DNA of 36,195 nucleotides. Origin: Purshia tridentata (lineage: Eukaryota; Streptophyta; Magnoliopsida; Rosales; Rosaceae). The translations under genes and the position numbers were made by a program. Below the pieces are notes generated by a model that had not been told where the DNA came from, searched no databases, and worked only from the letters and a program-made list of their open reading frames with translations. Location: positions 1-36,195 of the forward strand of contig QANT01004394.1 in assembly GCA_003254885.1 (NCBI GenBank), in the 5' to 3' direction. Below are positions 19,678 to 29,346 of the stretch, in pieces; the first letter of the stretch is position 1, and each line of letters begins with the position of its first letter.

Positions 19678-19792
19678 GACGGTCCAGATAATAGGACCGT
19701 TGGTGATCAGCGGTCCAGGTTATCTGGCCGTCACAGATTTTTAAAAAAAATTTGGGCCCTCCATGATTTATAGCCGTTGCAGATCAACGGCT
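19678..19792. repeat. subterminal hairpins
   Basis: GACGG(T)CCAGATAA at 19678 pairs with TTATCTGGCCGTC ending at 19732, enclosing a second pair GGACCG/CGGTCC. A separate perfect 8-bp stem AGCCGTTG/CAACGGCT with a 5-base loop lies at 19772-19792. The stretch lies before the first gene. Confidence 0.6.
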
Positions 19793-19902
19793 CCAATTAT
19801 TTATTCTTTATAATAAATTAAAAAATCTTAAAAATTTGAAAAAAATCTTAAAAAAATCTGAAAAATTCAGAAAAAATTACAAAAAAATTATAACGGCTAT
19901 AT

Positions 19903-19921
19903 CATGCATTTTTCTATAAAT
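19903..19921 (+). promoter_or_regulatory. promoter module of Harbinger ORF1
   Basis: CATGCATTTTTCTATAAAT combines an RY-like CATGCA with a TATA box about 105 bases before ATG 20024. Similar modules precede the other two genes. Confidence 0.55.
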
Positions 19922-20023
19922 TGAGCATTCACCTCTTATTTTTTCACACATCCATCTATCATTTTCACTCACTATACATATCTTTTTAATTCTAGTTGTT
20001 TTAAAAAAATTTTCTTGTCAATT

Positions 20024-21170
20024 ATGGTGAATCCAAAGGGTCCAAATTGGTCTAGTGATGAAGATGTTGCTCTAGTTGTTGCTTGGATACAACATTCTCA
20101 AGATTGTGAGCTCGGTACGAATCAAAGGAATATGGATTTCTGGCACAAAGTATACGACGAATTCATGCGGAATTGTCCTCGAGCCATGGCTAATGGGTGA
20201 AAATTTGGGGCGGTCCATGCTCACTTCAAGAAGATATCGTGGGGCGTCACGAGGTATCACAAATGTATCTTCGCAGCAGAACGAGAACGCGGTAGCGGGC
20301 AAAACCAAGTTGATGTGGTGAGTTTTTTTGTTGTATAAATTGAAATATATCCCTTGTCCCATAATAAAATCAATTATTATGGTTTTATATTTATTGTTCA
20401 TTAACTTGTTTGTATGTTACTATGTGAGTTTGTATATTAATTTAATTGAAATATATTGTGTGACATATATTTGTTATCAATAAAATTGAATTACATTTGT
20501 TTTTAATTAAATTGAGAAATATTTGTTATTAAATTGAAATATATTTATTATTAATTAAATTAAAATATTTGTTATTTGGTTGTTAATTAAATATATATTA
20601 TTAGGTGAGCGCTGCCAACGAACGATTCAAAGAAATCCACCTGAAAAATCGTCCTTTTGCTTGGCCTCATTGTTGGAACAAGATGAAAGACTTTGTCAAG
20701 TGGAGTTATGAACCAACTCAATCTCCTCAAGATTCCGCCGCTGATGCCGACCCCACCACTGATGGCAGTGACTCTGTTCGACTAAGCGCGAACGATGATC
20801 CTCCATCTTTTCAACCAATTGGCACTCGCCCGAGGCCACCTGGCAGAGATAATCAAAAAAGGCAAGACAAGATAGTTCTAACCCGGATGAAGTTTCTGCG
20901 GGCCTCACCACCCTTATCGACGAAGTGCAGTCATTCTCAAAAAAACAAGATCATTTAATGGAGGTGTTCGTTGATCAAAAGAAAAAGCAGGATGACCTCG
21001 TAATTATGGGCAAGGATCTCAACAATATGTCCGGACCAGAGCGACGATTTTGGGAGAGGAGGCAGCGTGAAGTTATAGCAAGATGGGACTTTGATGAGGT
21101 CAATGAGGCTAATCTTGGCACTTCAACCTCGAGCGGGTATTATCCGAGTCATGACTTTTCACAAGATTAA
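20024..21170 (+). pseudogene. Harbinger ORF1, Myb/SANT-like DNA-binding protein
   Basis: In PIF/Harbinger elements this partner protein binds subterminal DNA and brings the nuclease to the ends. Exon 1 starts at ATG 20024 and shows the SANT/trihelix pattern GPNWSSDEDVALVVAWI and FWHKVYDEF. An intron at 20318-20604 (GTGAGT...TTAG, 287 bp, AT-rich) is inferred because the frame continues at VSAANERFKEIH. FAWPHCWNKMKDFVKW follows, then an acidic and Ser-rich linker and a helical C-terminus (DDLVIMGKDLNNMSGPERRF) ending at 21168-21170. Breaks are a TGA at 20198-20200 and a frameshift between about 20860 and 20890. Confidence 0.82.
20318..20604 (+). other. inferred intron of ORF1
   Basis: GTGAGT donor after codon GTG and TTATTAG acceptor before GTGAGC. 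The interval is strongly AT-rich and frame is kept across it. Confidence 0.7.
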
Positions 21171-21289
21171 ATATATGTTTATAAGCGGATTATGATTTCA
21201 ATTATGAATTTTAATTTTGTATTTTTATGAATTTCAATTATGAATTTTTATGAATTTTTTTGAAATTTATATATGATATGACTATACAT

Positions 21290-21440
21290 GAAAAGTATGA
21301 TAAGACTATACTGACTATGAGTAAGCATCAGATTCCTTTACAGTATGATAAGACCATACTGTATAAGCAAGCATCAGATTCCTTTTATGAATAGTATAAT
21401 AAGACCATTCATGAATTATATGACAAGACAATACTAGTGT
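21290..21440 (+). repeat. repeats upstream of transposase gene
   Basis: AGTATGATAAGACTATACT-like units recur at 21294, 21341 and 21380. The middle one, CAGTATG-ATAAGAC-CATACTG at 21341-21361, is a perfect 7-bp stem with a 7-base loop. AAGCATCAGATTCCTTT follows or precedes them twice. A relative lies upstream of the third gene near 23173. Confidence 0.65.
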
Positions 21441-21499
21441 ACGTTTCTAATATGATAGAATTTCGATTCGGATTCTGATTCTGATTATTTTAAATTTCA

Positions 21500-21517
21500 C
21501 ATGCATTTCTATAAATA
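21500..21517 (+). promoter_or_regulatory. promoter module of the transposase gene
   Basis: CATGCATTTCTATAAATA lies about 50 bases before ATG 21560 and closely matches the ORF1 module. Confidence 0.6.
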
Positions 21518-21559
21518 TGAGGGCTAAACAGATGCTTCAATCACACTACTATCACAACT

Positions 21560-22927
21560 ATGTCTTCTCCAAACGAGTTCCATGATTCAGATGATGATAT
21601 ATTTCTGAATCAAATGGGAGTGTGGCGTCAACAAGTGACAACTCTCACGATGGCGGGATACATGGCTGTTTCAACCTATCATCAACAGGTTGATGCAAGA
21701 CAAGTTCGTGCATCAACCTCACGACGATATATACCCCGAGATCGAGAAGTTGGTCATAACCTTATCATGACCAACTACTTCACTGACGATTCCAGGTTTA
21801 CTAACCAGATGTTTCGTCGGCGCTATCGAATGAACAAAACACTTTTTGTAAAGATGCTCCAAGATGTATGCAACTAGGATGACTATTTTCAACACAAACA
21901 AGATGCTATTGGAAGATGGGGCTGCACGCCAAAGCAAAAAGTGACTTCAGTCATGAGAATGTTATCTGCCGGTTTCTCGGCCGATGCCCTAGATGAGGGA
22001 TTCCAGATCGCCGAAAGCACAGTCTTGCAGTCTTTCAAGAAGTTCATACGAACGATTCCAGAGGTGTATGGAACGGAATACCTTCACACACCAACAGTTA
22101 CAGATCTTCAACAGCTGTTACGTAGAGCCAACAAAAGCGGATTCCCAGGCATGCTTGGAAGTTTGGATTGTATGCATTGGGAGTGGAGGAATTGCCCTGT
22201 GGGACACCAGGGGGCATATCAAGGCCATTACCACACTCCAACCGTAATACTCGAGGCAGTTGCAGGATACGACACCTGGATATGGCATGCCAACTTTGGT
22301 TGGCCTGGGAGCAACAATGACATTAGCGTCTTGGATGGGTCCCATCTTTTTGATGCTGAAGAGCAACTACGCAACCCTCAGGTTAGATACAAAGCTAATG
22401 GGAACAACTATACAATGGGGTATTATCTAGTGGACCGAATTTACCCCAAATGGGCCACTTTGATCGAAACAATCTCAAATCCTGTGGGAGATGCTAGCCA
22501 ACTTTTTGCAAAGTACCAAGAGTCCTACAGGAAAGATGTCGAGAGGGCTTTTAGGATTCTGAGGCCGAGGTGGGAGATTCTAAGGAAACCCGCGAGAGGA
22601 TGGAGTATTAATGATCTCGGTTATATTATGAAGACGTGCATAATTATGCACAATATGATCATTGAAGACGAGAAGCCAGATAATGAATCTGATGAATCAG
22701 ATGATGACATCGACCACGTGGAGGAAAGGACAGCCCGAGTTGTAGCACAATATGACACTTCACCAGTTGATGAAAGTGTCAGTTATCGTCCCCCCCGTGT
22801 AGTCGAGAGGCTTTCTCGGGTGAGGTTGATTAGGTCAAGGGCACTCCACGATAGGCTAAAGCAAGATCTGGTAAAGCACCTTTGGATGCGCCAAGGAAGT
22901 CGCCCCCCTGCACGACGTCGGCGTTGA
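21560..22927 (+). pseudogene. Harbinger DDE transposase, one internal stop
   Basis: This is the nuclease that excises and inserts the element. It has 455 codons from ATG 21560 to the stop at 22925-22927, with a single in-frame TAG at 21875-21877 (after FVKMLQDVCN) as the only break. The catalytic triad is readable: GSLDCMHWEW (Asp), GSNNDISVLDG (Asp) and VERAFRILRPRW (Glu), in the DDE_Tnp_4 pattern. The N-terminal helix-turn-helix region includes FRRRYRMNKTLF and GCTPKQKVTSVMRML. The tail is acidic (DNESDESDDDID) then basic. One nonsense change is all that separates it from a full-length frame, so loss looks fairly recent. Confidence 0.93.
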
Positions 22928-23284
22928 ACGTTGACATTTGAAGTGTTTCATTGTGTCTGTTATTTATGTGTGTTCTGCATTTTGTTTAATTATGTGCATG
23001 TTTGTGTGTCTGTTTGTGTTCGTCGTTTTGGCATCGACGTTTGTGCTTGGTTGTCTTTGTCTTGTAATGTGAACCGAATAAAAATATGTTGTTTTTAACT
23101 GTCTTGTTTTATGTTGGTGAAATGAAATAAAGTTTAGATTCGAATATCTTACTTGACATGACATAACCAGGACAGTGATAAGACCATATACTGACTTTGC
23201 ACTCCTTTACATGCAAAAAATCTTTAGTGATTCACATGTGGGAATCGAGTGTATGTGATTCATCAGAGAATCCAATGGGCAAGT
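22928..23284. other. spacer between transposase and third gene
   Basis: This is a T/G-rich 3' region with no coding potential on either strand. Near 23170 it contains CAGTGATAAGACCATATACTG, a relative of the hairpin repeats found before the transposase gene. An AATAAA at about 23078 could end the transposase transcript. Confidence 0.5.
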
Positions 23285-23305
23285 CATGCCTTTTCTCTTA
23301 TAAAT
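23285..23305 (+). promoter_or_regulatory. promoter module of the cysteine-rich gene
   Basis: CATGCC, a pyrimidine run, and TATAAAT lie about 50 bases before ATG 23355, the same layout as in front of the transposase gene. Confidence 0.5.
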
Positions 23306-23354
23306 TCCAAGATTTGATTGGTAGGCTAACACATCAACAATATTATCATTAGAA

Positions 23355-23765
23355 ATGGCTTCTTCCTCCAAGAATAGCTTCGGCGAGAGCTCCAAGCAAG
23401 CTATCGGTGAGAAATCCGTGCGACACCCTGAAGACCCAATGAATGACCCAAGGTGTAAGTGTGATGATCCGAACGACTACAACCCAAATTGCGAGGTATG
23501 TATGGCATGGTTTCAGAGTGACCCAATAATGCAGTTTTGTCAGTGCGACCGTGACGGAGTTGGACCATTGTGCCATTATTGTATCAAAAGGGACATGGGT
23601 CTTCCAATACCCAAAGACCCAGGGCCGCGACCATGCACTTGCGAGAAGGGCATTCAATCATGCCCCGATTGTGAGGCCAAACCAGATATGTGTTTTTGGG
23701 TTGGGTATAAAAATATTTACGTGAACCCACGTGATTCTCCCAAGCCCGCTCGTGAGAACAACTGA
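23355..23765 (+). CDS. Harbinger-borne cysteine-rich protein, 136 aa, novel
   Basis: The frame is intact from an ATG in good context (AGAAATGGC) to a TGA at 23763-23765. After a Ser-rich N-terminus there are three similar four-Cys modules of the form CxC-X(6-9)-CxxC: Cys 34/36/46/49, 62/64/73/76 and 94/96/103/106, with a lone Cys 113. This is what a small zinc-binding protein would look like, though binding is inference. There is no signal peptide or membrane segment. The usual PIF/Harbinger element has two genes, so this would be a third. It has its own TATA box of the same design as the other genes. I do not recognise the family. It could be a captured host fragment, a silencing or replication accessory, or a DNA-binding cofactor. 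Confidence 0.65.
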   Translation: MASSSKNSFGESSKQAIGEKSVRHPEDPMNDPRCKCDDPNDYNPNCEVCMAWFQSDPIMQFCQCDRDGVGPLCHYCIKRDMGLPIPKDPGPRPCTCEKGIQSCPDCEAKPDMCFWVGYKNIYVNPRDSPKPARENN

Positions 23766-23970
23766 AGATTGTCATAGATTCATTACTTTGTTGTTGGGTG
23801 TTGTGTTTAGTTTAATGTTGGACACTCATTCTAGTATTTGAGTATTTTAATGTGTTTTTACGTGAGAACAACTGAAGATTGTCATAGATTCATTATTTTG
23901 TTGTTGGGTGTTGTGTTTAGTTTAATGTTGGACGCTCATTCTAGTATTTGAGTATTTTAATGTGTTTTTG
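23751..23970 (+). repeat. 110-bp tandem duplication over the end of the third gene
   Basis: Units 23751-23860 and 23861-23970 begin CGTGAGAACAACTGAAG and differ at only about three positions. The first unit contains the stop codon of the cysteine-rich gene, so the gene is not altered. Confidence 0.9.
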
Positions 23971-24432
23971 TCGTTAATTTTATATATTTATTTTAGTATT
24001 GGAGATGTTTTAGTATGGTTTTTTTTAATGTTTATCGTCGTTTTTAATGCTAAAATAAATTATGTTGTGTTTACTACTTTTTGCATGTCAAATATTCAAA
24101 AAATACCAAAACAACTTGAAAAGCCATTGGTGGATAGATAATATAAAATTTACAAAATTGGCTAATAATATTAAAAAATCTAAATGTATTCAATATTGAT
24201 CTCATATTAAAGATCTCATTAAAATAATACTAATGGTATATTTTTTATAAATATTTAAATGATAAATTGCTACTTAACCATCACTTAATCTAAATTATGC
24301 TTATTTTAAATAAATACAACTATATTACTCTCAGCTATTACTATCAGCAGCACTGCAGCTTCAGTATTTATTACTATCACTCTCAGGTCACAAAATCAAT
24401 TTTCAGGCCAGAAAATCACTTTTCAGACTATG
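23971..24432. other. AT-rich right subterminal region
   Basis: No gene is seen. Near 24340-24425 there are repeats of CTATCACTCTCAG and TTTTCAGRCCA-like text, the right-hand counterpart of the left GTGATAG repeats. Confidence 0.5.
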
Positions 24433-24470
24433 TTTCACTATCACTCTCACTTGTGGCACTGTGGAAAGCC
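24433..24470 (-). repeat. right terminal inverted repeat
   Basis: Read on the minus strand it begins GGCTTTCCACAGTGCCA and parallels the left end for about 38 bases. TAA follows on the plus strand. Confidence 0.9.
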
Positions 24471-24473
24471 TAA

Positions 24474-25690
24474 TTACTTTCAGAGATTGATCACTTCTTG
24501 TTGTAAAGCAATGTTTGGCTTAGCAAGTTTTTTTGTTTGTTCTTCTTCATCCTTAGCTTCTTCATCAACCTCATCTTCACCTTCTTCTTCATCCTCTGTT
24601 TCTTCATTATTCTCTTCCTTAAGTTCTTTATCATCTTCATCATTTGTTTTTAGAATCCTCATCCTAAAATTCTGCAGCATCCTCATCCTCATTCCCTTGC
24701 GAATCCAGCTGTTTAAAAAAGAAACAAAAACTATAAGACATGCAACTGTATATATGCTTACCTATTCTTTCAATGTCAAATCAAATGTAAACTCCTCAAC
24801 TTCTTCTTCTTTTACCGATAAAATAACAAAAATTAAAAAAGTTTAGTCAAACAATGTATATAAGATATAAAATGCACACCACAATTTCTAAAAAATTTAT
24901 CTTAGCAAGATTTTTCTTGAGATCATCCAGATCCCACTTGTCAATCTCTACATTAGGCAACTTTGAGATTAAATTACTTTGAGATTAATCAATACCTCTT
25001 CCTCTCTTCCTTTAATTGGATTGGTGAGATTAGTTTTTGCACACAACCAAAACTGTCAAGATATTAAAACTAGACAATGTTAAACTATAATAATAAATTT
25101 ATAGAGAATTAGCAAAATGAATTAGAAAAGTTAATGCATATGACTTACCAAAATTAGGATTAGATATCTACTGTTTGATGACACACCTCTGCTCCTTTTT
25201 TCAAGTTCATTTTTCAAAAACTCCAACACTGCTCTTGCCCAATTTTTGTTCATCATATCTTCCAAATTCTAACAATGGGTGATGAATTTCCACTGTATGA
25301 GATACCCACAATTGTTGAATAGCAAAGTGACGCAGAGGTGGAGTATGAGGAGTCAAACTGCATCTTCTATGCCCTACTTTGTTTTCTTGCAGATTGCTTC
25401 TCTCAATTACTTCTCAACAAGCTGCTTTGAGGGTCTTTTATCTTCACTGAAATATCTCTTTCAGAAATCAGAAGTTGGTTTCCTTCCACCATCCACCAAA
25501 AATCTTCAATTGTTAACCACTACTTGGCAGTCTAAATATCTTCTCAATATTTGCTTTAGATATTGATGTAGCTACACTTCAGATCTGAAACTTCTTTGTT
25601 TCAGCATTGTAGTGCCTCAACACTTTTTGTATGATGATGCCTAATTTTCTTAAATCATTCTTTAGCATCAAACCACTACAAAAAGCTGAA
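24474..25690 (-). pseudogene. decayed minus-strand gene, possible plant mobile-domain protein
   Basis: Coding traces on the minus strand include KVLRHYNAETKKFQI, IEKIFRLPSSG, then NWARAVLEFLKNELEKRSRG and RYLILIL followed at once by GTAAGT (donor near 25147). An acceptor CTTGACAG lies near 25055 before FWLCAKTNLTNPIKGRE. A Glu/Asp-rich exon (24480-24692) reaches almost to the Harbinger end. The order and phrases resemble plant transposon-associated 'mobile domain' or Ulp1-linked proteins, but this is a loose recollection. Stops are frequent. The plus-strand Ser-rich frame at 24430-24846 is only the complement of the acidic exon. Confidence 0.35.
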
Positions 25691-26660
25691 ATTTTCCCTA
25701 AAAAGGAGTTAATTGCAGTAGGGCAGCATGCTTTGATTTCAGTCGGCCTTACTCTTTGATTTCATTGAAAATTTTGTAGAAAGTAGAGACTTTGCTGTTG
25801 TATTTCGGTGTTGCATCTTCCTCTTTTTCTTTGATCTTGTTTTTGTACTAGCTACATTTGATTACAATTAAGTTAATATGAATAATGATTTGAAAGTGTA
25901 ACTGATTTTGAAAGTATAACTGCTATTTGAAAATGAGTGAGTGTAGTGAGTGTGTACCAGCCAGGGAACAGCCTACTTGGTGTTGGCTACTGCATGTACT
26001 CCAGCTCTATAATCTTTGTGCTTACAATTTGGAAGTGTAATTGATTTGAAAATCTAGAAAAATACTAGTTAAATGCAGCATTAGATACAAAGACATATGT
26101 ACTCGTAACTAATTTTGAAAATGTAAATGAGTTGAAGAAGTTATGATCTGCATCTATATTATTCCCAAATTAATAGTAGAGGTATTTCATGCTATACTAA
26201 ATATAGGCTATTAGAGGCAAGGCTATTAAAAAAACAGTAATTAGCCAATGTGATATTTTGACAAGTTGGTCATGTTGGGGCCTGTACATCTTAGATTTTT
26301 AGCTAAGCCAACAAACTAAGCATATTTTTGAGCATGCATTGATCATTAATTAAAACAAAAAAACTAAAATAGTTCCCCTTCTCCCAAAAACAAAACAAAA
26401 AAGTACATTCAAACCAAAGCTAGTTAACAAGGATGACCATTTCCTACAATGATTGATTTCTTGGGTTGATCATGACAGAGGTTAGTATAATACATTTCTT
26501 ATTTTCAAGTAAACACAATACAGTGGTTGTAAATATGTAATCCATTTTAAAGTGTAACTCATGCCATTGAAACATGTAAATGATTTGAAAGTGTAAATCA
26601 TTATACAGAAAGTACTTATACCTGACATAGTGGTGCAGAGCTTCATTTCGAACTGTATCT
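25690..26660. other. AT-rich intergenic DNA
   Basis: I see no gene. A loose ~17-bp motif, TTTGAAAGTGTAACTGATT and variants, is scattered through it (25889, 25909, 26028, 26114, 26553, 26579), perhaps the residue of an old tandem array. Confidence 0.45.
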
Positions 26661-26662
26661 CA

Positions 26663-26880
26663 TGCAAATTCCACCCTAAATACATGCACATTTGATAGAA
26701 AATTAGGACCTATATTACTAAGAAAGTCCTTAAATCTATTGCAAATTCCACCTTAAAACCTTATATACACGCACATTTGATAGAAAAGTATGACCTATAT
26801 TACTGAGAAATTCCTAAAATCTATTGCAAATTCCACCCTAAAACCCTAAATACATGCACATTTGATAGAAAATTTAGTAA
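26663..26880. repeat. three ~78-85 bp tandem units
   Basis: GCAAATTCCACC starts units at 26663, 26741 and 26826. Each continues with ACATGCACATTTGATAGAAAA and, in the first two, a shared middle (GACCTATATTACT). The third is truncated. Confidence 0.75.
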
Positions 26881-26986
26881 TCGATGCACATTTGAGAGAA
26901 AATTACCTTTCAAACTAAAGTTGATCGAGAGATAGAGACTTAGATTGAGCGCGATAGAGATTTTTGAAATTTGGCAAAAGATTTCA

Positions 26987-27153
26987 GTTAGCGTGTAATT
27001 AGCTGTGTAACTAGCTAAATTAGTGTGTTAGCATGTAGTTAATACTACTAGCTGTAGAGTTGACCTTATAGACTTACCAAATTGGTAATCTATACTGTGT
27101 ATAAATGTATTTTTTGAGATATATGGAAAACAACAATTCAGCCTATTCTTCAA
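26987..27153 (+). repeat. 5' LTR of the copia element
   Basis: From GTTAGCGTGTAATTAGC to CTATTCTTCA(AT), about 167 bp. It matches 33822-33977 except for a roughly 10-base insertion near its start and scattered changes. It includes TATAAATG as a likely TATA box. The canonical TG start is not visible. Confidence 0.8.
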
Positions 27154-27155
27154 TT

Positions 27156-27167
27156 TGGTATCAGAGC
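27156..27167 (+). other. primer-binding site, initiator tRNA-Met
   Basis: TGGTATCAGAGC is the standard complement of the plant initiator tRNA-Met 3' end used by most copia elements. Confidence 0.93.
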
Positions 27168-27630
27168 CTAAAGGCTAAGATTTCTGCTGCCTACCACTGT
27201 GGTTGGGAAAAAAAAAAAAAAACCAAAAAACTAACACCTTAATTTTACTGATTGTTCAGGAGAAAGCGACACCAACTTTATCAATCTGCTGATCATCATA
27301 CTTTTACCATCTCTTGAGCACCCTCTTTCGAGCCGATTTCTTTTCTCGATAAGCAAGACCTCATAATCAGCAGAGCACAGCCTTTTTCTGGTCAGTAGAG
27401 CCCAAATTTTTACCAATCCAATATGTTCTTATCGATTTTCTATGTGCAGATTTTTCTCCAGAGACAAAAGTGAGGCAACGCAGACTGTTGCTGCCAACCT
27501 CTTTGCATCTCTCTATCTTGTTGATTCTATAGCTTTAATATATCTATGTTTATATTATTGTTTGTTTATATATTTCAGTTAATATAAAACAAAAAATATA
27601 TAATAAATAAATAAACAGGACCAAAAAAAA
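27168..27630. other. copia leader
   Basis: Between primer site and gag there is no gene, only a poly(A) run near 27211 and AT-rich sequence. Confidence 0.6.
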
Positions 27631-28654
27631 ATGTCTAATGAAATAGTATCTGGGTCTGATGGCAAGGTTTCTGTAAATTCTTCTAGCAAGATGTTATCCT
27701 CTTTGCCCATTCAAAAAACTTCAACTCCAATCCATATTAAATTGAATGGTACTATTTATCGTGTTTGGTCCAAAATTTTGAAGATGCATATTGCTGGCGG
27801 GAAAATGAAGAAGGGCTTTATTATTGGGTGAAAAGTTGCACTCATAAACTGATCCTATGATGAATGGGAGGGTCAAGATGCTTTTGTTAAGTCATTGCTT
27901 ATCAACTCCACGATTCCCAATCTTATGTCCCACTTTTTCCAATGTGGAACAGCAAAGGATGAATGTATAGGATGCTATTAAGAGGAGCTATCTTGATGTT
28001 CCAGACTCTTCTTAGGTTTATAAACTGATGAAGAGGGCTTTCTCATTACGTTAGAGTGGCGACCCTCTCGCTGAGTACTATAATAAGCTCAATTCTATTT
28101 TCATGGAACTCAATTATCAAAGGCCTAATCATATGGACTGTTCAGCTGATGTGGAGAAACAGAGAAAGCGTTTGGCTAAAGATTGGGTTTACATGTTTCT
28201 TGTTGGACTTGATCATAGTTTGGATCAAGTTAGCAGTCGTGTCTTGGCTACCTCTCCTTTACCAAGCCTAGAGGAGGCATATTCCATGGTTCGTTGAGAG
28301 ATGCAGAGACAGGCGACTATGAGTACTGACGATCATTCTAAGGCTTCCGCTCTAGCAGTTCAAAAGAGCAGCTCTCAATCAGCTCTGTTGCTTACTTCTA
28401 CAGCCAGTTCCTTTGACCTTCATATTCGTCGTTACACTTGCTGCAATGGTACCAAACATATAGTAGGTGTTTGCTGGAAAAAGCATGGCTACCTGGAGTG
28501 GTTTAAATTAAAGCAAGCTAAGAAGAAAAACAAGAGGACTTCTCAGGCTACACTTGTTGACACATCTCCATCTTCTACTTCTCATGTCTCGCGAACATCT
28601 TCTTGGGGAGGTAATTCTGGTTTAGCCTTTATTTCTTCTGCTAATAACACTTGA
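27631..28654 (+). pseudogene. copia gag, decayed
   Basis: The N-terminus shows IKLNGTIYRVWSKILKMHI, the usual copia gag start. After stops it resumes with NYQRPNHMDCSADVEKQRK and DWVYMFLVGLDHSLDQV. A zinc knuckle remnant CCNGTKHIVGVCWKKHGY lacks its first Cys. A frame from 28301 to 28654 is open through a Ser/Thr-rich tail. At least four stops or shifts lie between 27832 and 28300. Confidence 0.85.
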
Positions 28655-29346
28655 GTTATTGATTCAAGGGCTACTAATCATATAAGTAGTAATTCTTCCT
28701 TATTTAATTCTCTAATGTCTCCTCTTGTCTAGTCTGTTCAGGTTGCCAATAGGACTCCCATGCCGATTATTGGGGCTAGGAATGTCTCACTCTCTCCCAC
28801 ACTTTCCATGTCTTCTGTCTTGCTTGCTCTTACTCTCTCTAATAATCTTCTTTCTGTTAGCCAACTTACCAAACGTCTTAATTGTTCTGTAACCCTTTTC
28901 ATTCTACCCATTGTGTGTTTCAGGTCTTTACTACTTGGAGGGAGCTTAGGCATTGCATTCTAACTCTGGTCGAGGTTTTCAAGTAGAGAGAGAAAAGTCT
29001 AATAGGGACAAAATTCTGTTATGGCATTGTCGTTTGGGTTAGCTTTCATTTGCCTATTTAGAACATTTATTTCCTCAATTATTTTGCAATATTTCTACTT
29101 CTAGCTTCTACTGTGAAAAATGCATTTATGCTAAGAATCATCGTGTTCCTTTCAAAATTAGTTTCAATAAAAGTTCAAATCCTTTTCTATGTGTTTATAC
29201 TAATGTATGGGGTCCTTTTTCTACTCTTTCTACCTCTAGTCATAAATAATTTCTTTTATAGATAACTGCATTAGGATAAGTTAGGTGTATTTACTAAAGT
29301 CTAAGAGTGATGTCATCCATGTTAATTCTCAATTTTACAATATGAT
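28655..29346 (+). pseudogene. copia protease and integrase N-terminus, decayed
   Basis: The protease active site reads VIDSRATNHIS, with the Gly of DSG changed to Arg. LLSVSQLTKRLNCSVT follows. The integrase zinc region is recognisable (LWHCRLG..., CEKCIYAKNHRVPF) as is NVWGPFSTLSTSSHK. Several stops interrupt it. The integrase is then split by an insertion after FYNMI. Confidence 0.8.

Larger units (their letters stand above)
19298..24470 (+). mobile_element. PIF/Harbinger DNA transposon, 5173 bp
   Basis: Both ends carry inverted repeats beginning GGCTTTCCAYAGTGCCA. TAA flanks each end (19295-19297 and 24471-24473), the 3-bp target duplication typical of the superfamily. Inside are the two standard genes, a Myb/trihelix-like DNA-binding protein and a DDE nuclease, plus a third cysteine-rich gene. 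ORF1 and the transposase each carry breaks, so the copy is probably not autonomous. Confidence 0.92.

Noticed and set aside
20015..20023. Earlier ATG nine bases upstream for Harbinger ORF1
   Set aside because: The annotated start at 20024 (ATGGTGAATCC) gives the usual short N-terminus before the SANT-like domain; the upstream codon is not an ATG on inspection.
24430..24846. 138-codon Ser/Thr-rich plus-strand frame
   Set aside because: It is the complement of an acidic Glu/Asp-rich exon with low complexity and begins inside the Harbinger inverted repeat; no independent gene signal.
26482..26691. 69-codon minus-strand frame
   Set aside because: No motif, AT-rich repeat region, length expected by chance.
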